Under the pieces are notes generated by a model. The model saw only the letters and a program-made list of their open reading frames with translations, was not told where the DNA came from and searched no databases. 64,000 bases of DNA from Halomarinibacterium sp041392205 (GTDB lineage Bacteria; Bacteroidota; Bacteroidia; Flavobacteriales; Flavobacteriaceae), in the NCBI GenBank assembly GCA_041392205.1, contig JAWKMO010000008.1, forward strand, positions 1-64,000, given 5' to 3'. Positions 38,153-46,268 of this stretch are shown piece by piece; positions within the stretch are counted from its first letter, which is position 1; each line of letters starts with the position of its first letter. The translations under genes were made by a program, and so were the position numbers.

Positions 38153-40158
38153 ATGAGTCTTAGGAGCCTCTGTTTTATTCTATGCTTACTACTGGCTTCT
38201 AATTTGCTTGCTCAACAATCCAGAATAGATAGTTTGGAGGCTATCGTACAATTAAATCAGAAGGATTTAAACACTATAAAATCCCTTAACTATCTAGCTA
38301 TTGAATACTCACGTAAGGATAGTGACAAGTCAAAAAAATATTTATGGTTAGCCAAGTCACTTTTGGTAACTATAAAGGATGAAAGAGCGATGAGCTCCAC
38401 TTATTCGCAACTTACCAGTATCTATCAAAATGAAGCAAAAATAGATAGTGCCCAATACTATTTATCCAGACTTTCAGAAATTGCTGCTAATGCAAAAGGA
38501 GAAAATGCTACCGTTATTAAAGGGAATTATTATGCTACTGCGGGCTTATTTTATAAAAAAAGTGGAAAACCTAAAGAAGCCTTAGACTATTTAATTTTAG
38601 CTAGAAATATTGCCTTAGAAAATGGAGATATTGTATCTGCATCAGGTCAGGCAATAAACATTGGAAATAGTTATTTGGGGTTAAGTGATTATCAAGTAGC
38701 ATTAAATTATTATCTCGAAGCATTGCAAGGTTTTGAACAAACCCAAAATAAAAAAGGGCAGTCTTTCTGTTATCAAAATATAGGGGAGTGTTATATAGAA
38801 CTTCAGCAATATGCATCAGCGATATCCTATATCAATAAATCAATTTCCCTAAAAAAAGAAATGAACGATACTCGCGGGTTGGGAAATGCAGAACAGTCTT
38901 TAGGGAGGATTTATATGGGTCTGGGGTTGTATGAGAAATCCCTTTTGCATTACAACAAAGCGTTACAAATTGTACAGGATTTAAAACTCTCTACAGAAGA
39001 GGTAAAAGTGAATCTTAATTTGGGAAAAATATTTTCATTAAAAGAAAACACCGAAAAGCCCTGTCTTATTTTGAAAAAGTAAACACTTAGCAAAAAAATT
39101 AGGAGACAGTTCTTCTGTAATAGCAGCAGATCTGGAAATATTAGCAATTAAAGAAGCTACTTCAAAAATAGGAGAATGAGTTAAACGCGCTGGAAGATAT
39201 TCAAACTTTAAAAGAATCCGGCGCTATTAGCAAGGAAGCTGCAGGCTATAAAAACTTGGCAGCGTACTATACCAATTTAAAACAGTATGACAAAGCACTA
39301 GAATACACCAAACTATACGTTAAGCTCAATGATAGTATAAGAAATAATGACGTTCAAACCCAATTCAAAACCATAGAGGAAAAGTACAACAAAGCGAATA
39401 ATGAAAAACAAATTGCTTTACTACAAAAGGATCAAATCATTAAAAATGAAAAATTAAAGCAACAGCGTTTTTGGTTGGTACTTTCGGGATTAGTGATTCT
39501 TTTTATTTCATTAGGCGTTTGGATGTTTATGTACCGAAATAGGATGCGACAAAAAATGCAAGAGGTAGAATTAAGAAATCAGTTAGCAGCAGACTTGCAC
39601 GATGAAGTAGGTAGCTCCTTGAGTAGTATTTATATGTTAAGTCAAATGGCAGCACAGCAACAGTTTGAAAACAAGCAATCTATTTTGGATAAGGTGGCAG
39701 CCAATGCTCATGAAACTATGGATAAAATGAGTGATATCGTTTGGATGCTTAAGCCTAACGATGAGGCTTATGGCATAGGACTTTTGGAGCGAATGGAGAA
39801 TTTCGCCAGCGATTTATGTGCCAGTAAAAATATACAACATACCTTTCAGGTTACGGGTATGGATTCAGTAAAACTTAGTATGCAACAAAGCAAAAACCTG
39901 TATCTTATTTTTAAGGAAGCAGTAAACAATGCTATTAAATATTCTAACACTTCGGTACTTGATATTGTTATCCATGCAAAGCAGAAAAAGTTAGAAATGA
40001 CTATCAAAGATGAAGAATTGGTTTTCAGATACAGAAGTAAAAGGAGGCAATGGTCTCCACAACATGAAAAATAGGGCAGGGAATTAAAAGGGACTTTGGC
40101 TATAGAATCGCCAAATAACAAAGGAACAAAAATAACATTGCAATTTCCTTTGTCTTAG
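38153..40158 (+). pseudogene. TPR sensor histidine kinase, HisKA_3 type (multiple frameshifts)
   Basis: Open pieces 38153-39082 and 39256-40074 plus a tail to the TAG at 40156-40158. Signal peptide (LCFILCLLLASNLLAQ); about five TPRs (YYATAGLFYKKSGKPKEALDYLILA, AINIGNSYLGLSDYQVALNYYLEAL, GNAEQSLGRIYMGLGLYEKSLLHYNKAL); membrane helix FWLVLSGLVILFISLGVWMF; HisKA_3 His in LAADLHDEVGSSLSSIYML; N box IFKEAVNNAIKYS; G box NGLHNMKNRA recovered in another frame near 40050. Lesions lie near 39055, 39083, 39176, 40020 and 40077, several in A- or G-runs. It should partner the LuxR regulator just downstream. The sensed signal is unknown; TPR sensors commonly read protein partners. Confidence 0.8.
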
Positions 40159-40221
40159 GTAGTGCTTCCCCAAATTAGGTATTGTTTTGTCCTTTTGATG
40201 ACATAAAATTGTATTTTAATT

Positions 40222-40870
40222 ATGTATGGAATGAACATTTGTATTTTTGAAGATAATGCCCACTTAAGAAAGCTTACAACTTTTGATTGATGTAACGCCT
40301 TCCTTTACTTGCACGGCAGCCTTTCCAAATTGTAACAACCTCATTGAAAAACTTGAAAAAATAGATTGCGATATTTGTTTAATGGATATTGAAATGCCAG
40401 GCATTTCAGGTATTGAAGCTACAAAACTTATTAAGGCTCATTTTCCAAAATACATGTACTTATCCAAACGGTTTTTTCCGATGATGATTCCATTTTAAAG
40501 CCATTTGTGCAGGAGCTTCAGGATATATTCTAAAATCAAGCACTCCGGCAGATTATATGGAAGCTTTAAGAGATGCCCAAACAGGGGGCGCCCCATGACG
40601 CCTTCTATTGCAAGAAGAGTCTTACAGTTGTTTAAAAACAGGCTGGAACCACCGCATCATGAAGACTATAATTTAACCGAGAAGGAAAAAAGTGTATTAC
40701 TACAATTAACCTTAGGAAAGAGTTATAAAATGATTGCAGGAGAATTATTGGTTTCTGTGGAAACAGTAAAAACCCATATGAAAAATATCTATACAAAACT
40801 TCATGTAAATTCCAGCACAGAGGCCGTTGCCAAAGCTATTCAAGAAAGTTTGGTGCGAACTTCGAATTAG
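40222..40870 (+). pseudogene. LuxR-family response regulator (frameshifted), partner of the TPR kinase
   Basis: Pieced over three or four frames: MNICIFEDNAHLRK (acidic pocket) from 40231, LLIDVTPSFTCTAAF, phospho-Asp in DICLMDIEMPGISGIEATKL, then VLIQTVFSDDDSILKAICAG in another frame, GGAP, and MTPSIARRVLQLFK to the stop at 40870. The HTH is LTEKEKSVLLQLTLGKSYKMIAGELLVSVETVKTHMKNIYTKLHVNS. Lesions are near 40272, 40456 and in the CCCC run at 40591-40594. A CCCC-N6-GGTATTG block about 45 bp upstream of the start is shared with the gene F leader, so this regulator may control the fibre genes and itself. Confidence 0.75.
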
Positions 40871-40912
40871 CTTAGCGGTTGCTAGTAAATTTATTCCCAA
40901 TTTTTTACTCGC

Positions 40913-40936
40913 ATCCCCCATTTTCGGTATTGAGTG
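40913..40936 (+). promoter_or_regulatory. CCCCC-N6-GGTATTG element upstream of gene F
   Basis: CCCCCATTTTCGGTATTG followed by TGCAATTTTA closely matches the block at 45269-45320 before the NTF2-like lipoprotein gene (CCCCCTTTCTCGGTATTG ... TTGCAATTTTA) and, less well, 40169-40189 before the LuxR regulator. It lies about 50-70 bp upstream of each start, as expected for a regulator site overlapping a promoter. Confidence 0.5.
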
Positions 40937-40986
40937 GCAACCCTATAAATTGCAATTTTAGCCCCAAATTATAAAACATTAAAAAA

Positions 40987-43900
40987 ATGAGAATTGGGGC
41001 TTTTTTTTTCATTTGCTTTTTGGTTATTAATACATCTTTGGCACAAGTTGGGATTGGGACCACCACACCGGATCCGTCTTCTTTACTAGATATATCTTCG
41101 ACAAATAAAGGAATCCTTATACCGCAGGTATCCTTATTAAACGTAACAGATACCATGATTGACGGTGTAAATACCGCCGCAACAGGTTTATTAATTTACA
41201 ATACCAATGCTGCCACTACTGGAGGAAGCGGTGTAGGGTATTACTATTTCAATGGTTCCCTATGGGAGCGCTTAACTACTTCAGCAACGGCTACCAATGA
41301 TGAAGATTGGTACGAAGAAAATACTACCACAAGTCCTAATAGTATCAATGACAATATTTATACTTTAGGCAATGTAGCCATTGGAAAAAATTCTACGACC
41401 TGGCCTTTGGACATAGAAGAAGATCAGGGTGGTAGAGGAGTTTCCATACTCATGAATGGATCAAATAATGTGACCACCTATGGTTTGCTTTCTGAAGTCA
41501 CCAACTCGTCCGATGCTGCTATGGTAGGGGTTTTTGGTAGAGTTTTAACAAATGGCAATGGAATACACCGAGGGCTCTATTCAACTTTAAATGGAAGTGG
41601 TTCTGGAGAACATTATGGATTGGTTACCGAGTTGTCGGGTGTAGGAACAGGGACCCAATCTGGAATTCAAAATACGATATCCAATTCTTCCAATAGCGAA
41701 CACTTTGGAGTTGTAAACACCTTGTCTGGAAGTGGGTTGGGATTTCATGAAGGGGTACGAAATTTATTAACCGGAACAGGAAATGGCAATCAGATGGCGA
41801 TTCGAAATGCCGTTAGTAACACCGGGAACGGCGATCATTGGGGAGTTTATAATGGGTTGTCGGGAACCGGAAGTGGGTTTCAAATAGGAATACAAAATGA
41901 TATAACTAATTCAAATAACACTTCCCATTGGGGAATGTATAGCGCCTTTAGTGGGGCTGGGTCTGGTTATCATGTTGGTACACATAACATTTTTTCTAAT
42001 GGCTCTGGGAATTTATTTGGGCTTTGGAATGATTATAATGGGGGGACAATCGGCGATGGTTTTTTATTTGGTGTCTACAATAACTTTAATGCTTCGGTAA
42101 ATGGCAATGGATCACATTACGGTATTCTTAACCAAATCAATAGTAGCGGTTCAGGAGCACATCAAGGGCTTCGCAATGAAATGGGAGGTACGGGTTCAGG
42201 TACACAGGTAGGGGTTAGAAATGCCATTAGTAATTCAGGTAATTCTGAACATTGGGGAATTTCAAATTCATTTTCCGGATCGGGGACAGGATCCCAAATC
42301 GGAACACAAAATGAATTTACTAATTCCGGAACGGGAACACATTTAGGCATGAAAAATATCTTTTCAGGGACTAACAATGGTTTTCACACAGGAACGTATA
42401 ATTCATTTACCAATGGATCAGGTTCTTTAACAGGTGAATGGAATGAATTTACTGCATCCGTTGGCAATGGAAACTTGACAGGGGTTTATAATGGATTCTT
42501 CTCAGGTATTACAGGAAATGGTTCGCATTTTGGATTCTACAATCAAATAAATAGTGGCGGTTCAGGAGCACATCAAGGACTTCGGAATGAAATGGGGGGC
42601 ACGGGTTCTGGTACACAGGTGGGTGTTCGAACCACTATTAATAATACAGGTAGTGCGGAGCATTGGGGAACCTACAATAGCTTATCTGGGAATGGAACAG
42701 GAATTCAATATGGAATAGAAAATGCCATTTCTAATAGTGGTAATGCAGAACATTATGGGGCATATAATACGTTTAGTGGTACCGGCAGCGGTGCTCATAC
42801 AGGAACCTCCAATACCTTCTCGGCAGGGACAGGTATTTTAACCGGCGAATGGAATTCCTTTAACAATGCGGCCATAGGCGATGGGGATTTAAGAGGTCTA
42901 TACAATAATTTTGAGGCAGTTGTGACTGGCAATGGAGCACATTACGGTGTTTATAACCAAATCAATAGTGGCGGTTCAGGAGGGCATCAAGGACTTCGGA
43001 ATGAAATGGGAGGTACCGGTTCTGGTACGCAAGTGGGGGTAAGAACCGATATCAGTAATACCGGTAACGCCAACCATTGGGGGGTTTCAAATACGCTGTC
43101 AGGATCTGGTACAGGTATTCAATATGGTATTCAAAATGTAATATCCAATACAGGGAATGGGTCTCACACAGGTACTGATAACACTTTTAGTGGTACAGGA
43201 AGTGGTTTTCATACTGGCACACTCAACAATTTTTTGGGTGGTACAGGCTCTTTGACGGGTGAATGGAACGCTTTTAACAACGCATCAATAGGCAATGGGA
43301 ATTTAACTGGAGTGTATAATGCTTTTAATGCTGTTGTTACAGGAAATGGATTACATTACGGCTTTTATAACCAAATAAACAGCGGTGGTTCTGGAGCCCA
43401 TCAAGGACTTCGAAATGAAATGGGTGGTACCGGAACAGGCTCGCAAGTAGGTGTTCGAACGGCCATTAGCAATTCGGGCAGTTCAGACCACTGGGGTATT
43501 TACAATTCTCTTTCGGGAACGGGAGCAGGCACTAAATATGGATCCTATAATGTAATTAGTACGACCGCAGGAGGGACGCATTATGGGGTGTATGCCGATG
43601 CTCAAAAAACGGGCAGCTACGCAGGGTATTTTTTAGGAAGAGCCTATTTTAGCGGGTTTACCGGCTTTGGCACTACCGCTCCTTCTACGTCACTACATGT
43701 AAATCACCCAGATGGTGTTTTAAATGGTTTATCTATCTCAAATGCTATTGATGCTGATCGTTGGCATTTCTATGCTTCTTCTTTAACCGATCTGTTTTTA
43801 TATTTTAACAACGCGCCACGTGGAAGGTTTAATGGTACCACAGGGGCATATACGGCTATATCCGATAGAAATCTGAAAACCAACATTTCTGAAATGGACA

Positions 43901-44202
43901 CTGTCTTAGACCGTGTAAAGATGCTTAAAGTAGTAGATTATAATTTTAAACATCAAAATGACTCAAAAAAATATATAGGTTTTATAGCTCAAGAGGTTGA
44001 AGAAGTATTCCCTCAATTGGTTAAAAAACCAACTATAGAACATGGAGAACAAATCCCTTACATGTTAGATTATTCAGGATTTGGTACGATTGCCATTAAA
44101 GCCATTCAAGAACAACAACAAATTATTGAAAAACAAAACACAGAAATTGAACAATTAAAGAAAGAAATCGCCGAAATTAAACTTTTGTTGCAACTGCAAT
44201 AG
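40987..44202 (+). CDS. Fibre-like repeat protein F: 15-residue repeats in 138-residue super-repeats, S74 chaperone domain
   Basis: 1071 residues, intact. Signal peptide (FFFICFLVINTSLA), family module (VGIGTTTPDPSSLLDIS, LLIYNTN, GVGYYYFNGSLWERL), linker DEDWYEENTTTSPNSI, then from about residue 165 to 870 some 45 repeats of 15 residues, pattern [HQ]xGxxNxISNTGNGx. From 42115 to 43353 nine-unit blocks of 137, 138 and 138 residues repeat three times, each with HQGLRNEMGGTGSGT then QVGVR. The S74 domain has AISDRNLKTNISEMD and IGFIAQEVEEVFPQLVKK, and the coiled coil EQQQIIEKQNTEIEQLKKEI closes the protein. It is probably a secreted trimeric fibre; S74 would act as trimerisation chaperone. Confidence 0.87.
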   Translation: MRIGAFFFICFLVINTSLAQVGIGTTTPDPSSLLDISSTNKGILIPQVSLLNVTDTMIDGVNTAATGLLIYNTNAATTGGSGVGYYYFNGSLWERLTTSATATNDEDWYEENTTTSPNSINDNIYTLGNVAIGKNSTTWPLDIEEDQGGRGVSILMNGSNNVTTYGLLSEVTNSSDAAMVGVFGRVLTNGNGIHRGLYSTLNGSGSGEHYGLVTELSGVGTGTQSGIQNTISNSSNSEHFGVVNTLSGSGLGFHEGVRNLLTGTGNGNQMAIRNAVSNTGNGDHWGVYNGLSGTGSGFQIGIQNDITNSNNTSHWGMYSAFSGAGSGYHVGTHNIFSNGSGNLFGLWNDYNGGTIGDGFLFGVYNNFNASVNGNGSHYGILNQINSSGSGAHQGLRNEMGGTGSGTQVGVRNAISNSGNSEHWGISNSFSGSGTGSQIGTQNEFTNSGTGTHLGMKNIFSGTNNGFHTGTYNSFTNGSGSLTGEWNEFTASVGNGNLTGVYNGFFSGITGNGSHFGFYNQINSGGSGAHQGLRNEMGGTGSGTQVGVRTTINNTGSAEHWGTYNSLSGNGTGIQYGIENAISNSGNAEHYGAYNTFSGTGSGAHTGTSNTFSAGTGILTGEWNSFNNAAIGDGDLRGLYNNFEAVVTGNGAHYGVYNQINSGGSGGHQGLRNEMGGTGSGTQVGVRTDISNTGNANHWGVSNTLSGSGTGIQYGIQNVISNTGNGSHTGTDNTFSGTGSGFHTGTLNNFLGGTGSLTGEWNAFNNASIGNGNLTGVYNAFNAVVTGNGLHYGFYNQINSGGSGAHQGLRNEMGGTGTGSQVGVRTAISNSGSSDHWGIYNSLSGTGAGTKYGSYNVISTTAGGTHYGVYADAQKTGSYAGYFLGRAYFSGFTGFGTTAPSTSLHVNHPDGVLNGLSISNAIDADRWHFYASSLTDLFLYFNNAPRGRFNGTTGAYTAISDRNLKTNISEMDTVLDRVKMLKVVDYNFKHQNDSKKYIGFIAQEVEEVFPQLVKKPTIEHGEQIPYMLDYSGFGTIAIKAIQEQQQIIEKQNTEIEQLKKEIAEIKLLLQLQ

Positions 44203-44203
44203 C

Positions 44204-44329
44204 CTTTCGATTGCCGATGAGTTTACCCTTTCAGTAGAAACCATCTAAATGCATATGAATGCTAATCTGCATGCACATTTCAGTATTGAAGCTGTTGCAA
44301 AGGCCTTTCAAGAATGTATCGTATCATGA
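44204..44329 (+). pseudogene. Relic of a second LuxR-family response regulator (HTH end)
   Basis: Directly after the F stop, one frame reads IADEFTLSVETI-stop-MHMNANLHAHFSIEAVAKAFQ and ends at 44329. This aligns residue for residue at its start with IAGELLVSVETV and then with the HMKNIYTKLHVNS.TEAVAKAIQ of the regulator at 40222-40870. One premature TAA and loss of the receiver show that it is a remnant. Its end overlaps the start of the short-chain dehydrogenase gene. Confidence 0.7.
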
Positions 44330-45123
44330 AAAACACAAAAGAAAATGTAGTTTGGATTACAGGCGCTTCCTCTGGCATTGGCAAAGCGATGGCATTTGAA
44401 TGGGTAAGTTTAGGTTTTAAAGTTGTATTATCAGCCAGACGAAAAGAAGTATTAGAATCAATTGCAGAAAAGATAAAGGATTTGGGGGGTCATGCACTAG
44501 TTGTTCCAGTGGATATTATGGAAGAAAAATCCATAGAAAAAGCGGTTGAAAATATTATTGACCATTGGGAGCGTATTGATATTGTAGTGGCCAATGCCGG
44601 ATTTGGAGTTTTTGGTAGTATTGAGAAATTAACTGCAAAAGACTGGAATAGACAATTTCAAGGAAATGTCACCGGATTAGCATTGACCCTTAAATATGCC
44701 CTACCCTATTTGAAGCAAAATCAAGGTCGAATTGGATTATTAGGCAGTGTGGCAGCGTACCTTCCTAATCCTAATTTAGGAGCCTATGGAGCCTCAAAAG
44801 CTGCTGTAAATTCTATTGGTTTAACATTGCAAATTGAATTAAAGGGTACCGGTGTGAGTTGTACTACAGTCCATCCCGGATTTGTGAAATCTGAGATTAC
44901 AAGAATTGATAATGATGGTGTGTGGCATCCTGAACGATTAGATCCACGTCCGGTAAATTTACTTTGGCCTACAGATAAAGCTGCAAAAGTTATTGTAAAT
45001 GCTATCCTTAAGCGGAAACGAAATTATATATTCACTACCCACGGAAGAGTTTTTGTTTGGTTACAGCGTTGGTTTCCAAGTTTGAATAGCGTCATTATTT
45101 CAAAAGCCCCAAAACCCGAATAA
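44326..45123 (+). CDS. Short-chain dehydrogenase/reductase (SDR)
   Basis: I choose the ATG at 44326 (MKNTKENVVWITGASSG); an ATG at 44314 lies inside the regulator relic. 265 residues, classical SDR: cofactor loop TGASSGIGKAMA, NAG motif VVANAGFGVFG, catalytic Ser in LLGSVAAYLPNP, Tyr and Lys in YGASKAAVNSIGL, and PG in TVHPGFVKSEI. The Arg-Arg after the second strand (LSARRKEVLE) favours NADP(H). The substrate is unknown. C-terminal hydrophobic/aromatic residues (FVWLQRWFPSLNSVII) suggest membrane contact. It sits between two fibre genes without an obvious link to them. Confidence 0.9.
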   Translation: MKNTKENVVWITGASSGIGKAMAFEWVSLGFKVVLSARRKEVLESIAEKIKDLGGHALVVPVDIMEEKSIEKAVENIIDHWERIDIVVANAGFGVFGSIEKLTAKDWNRQFQGNVTGLALTLKYALPYLKQNQGRIGLLGSVAAYLPNPNLGAYGASKAAVNSIGLTLQIELKGTGVSCTTVHPGFVKSEITRIDNDGVWHPERLDPRPVNLLWPTDKAAKVIVNAILKRKRNYIFTTHGRVFVWLQRWFPSLNSVIISKAPKPE

Positions 45124-45268
45124 TAATAGTTAGTATTCAGTTATTTCGGTATTCCAAAGGGTGTTCTTCACAATATCATGTGTCTCTACTGAATCAAGTT
45201 ATAAACCAATAGCAAAAAATTTTGCAAAAGGAAATCACTTTATTATTTATTAATACTGTGTAATCATC

Positions 45269-45320
45269 CCCCTTTCTCGGTATTGTGTTGTTTAATAGAT
45301 AGTTGCAATTTTACTAAAGC
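45269..45320 (+). promoter_or_regulatory. CCCCC-N6-GGTATTG element upstream of the NTF2-like lipoprotein gene
   Basis: CCCCCTTTCTCGGTATTG followed by GTTGCAATTTTA repeats the block upstream of gene F, 30-80 bp before the start at 45347. It suggests co-regulation of this gene, and probably of the following gene G, with F. Confidence 0.5.
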
Positions 45321-45346
45321 AAATTCAACTTCAAAACATAAACACT

Positions 45347-46186
45347 ATGAAAACACAACCACTTTTCGGACTTTTTACAGGAATACTTCTACTATACGGT
45401 TGTTCCTCAAATCAAACCAATGATGAGCAACAAATTAGAGATTTCATTGTTCAGTATGACCAAGCCATTTTGGATAATAATGCCGATTTTTTTGAAAATG
45501 CCTTAACTCCTAATTATAAAATTTTAACTGAAAATGGAGGTATCCGTTATAAAGATGAGGTACTAAAGGAAATACGCAGTGAAAAAGAAAACCCCACCTA
45601 TATAATTTCAAGTGTGGCGAGTGATAGTTTGGAGATTAATCAGTACAATAACATTGCCATCGTTACGGGAAGGTGGCTTTCAGGTACCAAATCTATTGAA
45701 AACCCGGAGGGTGAAGTACACAACGATGTAGGAAGATATACAGTGATTTTGGAAAAAAATAATAATTCGTGGAAAGTGATTTCAGAACATATTTCTGAAA
45801 AACCCCATGATAAAGCTTTATTAGAAACGCAACTTCGAAAAGCCAGTGAGGACTATGACAAAGCTTTATTAAGTAAAGATTCTAAATTATTTGCCTCTTT
45901 ATTTGCCAAAGATTACACAAGTATCGATAATGATGGTGTAACCAAAAATGAAAAGCAGTTAATTGAAGAAATGATGCATCCCGATCTTGTTATCTCTAAA
46001 ATAAACACTACCGATAAAACTTTCAGACTCTATCGGAATACAGCCGTAGAAACCGGAAAATACGACTCAGAAGGAATGTATAAAGGAAAACCTTTTGTGG
46101 ATAAAGGAAGGTATACAGCTACATGGATCTATCGCGATGGAAGTTGGAAATTAGTCGCAGAGCATTCCTCAAATCTTGTAAAATAA
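45347..46186 (+). CDS. Lipoprotein with two tandem NTF2-like (DUF4440) domains
   Basis: 279 residues. Type II signal peptide with lipobox LLYGCSSN. Two similar halves follow, each about 125 residues: QQIRDFIVQYDQAILDNNADFFENALTPNYKIL ... GRYTVILEKNNNSWKVISEHIS and LRKASEDYDKALLSKDSKLFASLFAKDYTSI ... GRYTATWIYRDGSWKLVAEHSS. The layout matches DUF4440/SnoaL-like domains. These often bind small ligands; no catalytic residues can be assigned. The gene lies 83 bp before gene G and shares the upstream motif of gene F, so it may belong to the fibre regulon. Confidence 0.83.
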   Translation: MKTQPLFGLFTGILLLYGCSSNQTNDEQQIRDFIVQYDQAILDNNADFFENALTPNYKILTENGGIRYKDEVLKEIRSEKENPTYIISSVASDSLEINQYNNIAIVTGRWLSGTKSIENPEGEVHNDVGRYTVILEKNNNSWKVISEHISEKPHDKALLETQLRKASEDYDKALLSKDSKLFASLFAKDYTSIDNDGVTKNEKQLIEEMMHPDLVISKINTTDKTFRLYRNTAVETGKYDSEGMYKGKPFVDKGRYTATWIYRDGSWKLVAEHSSNLVK

Positions 46187-46268
46187 GTTTTCAATCACCT
46201 TTAAATAAAGCCTCTTAGTAATTAATTTTTTCAATCCAGAAGACCTAACCTACTTCAAAAAAAAACAT

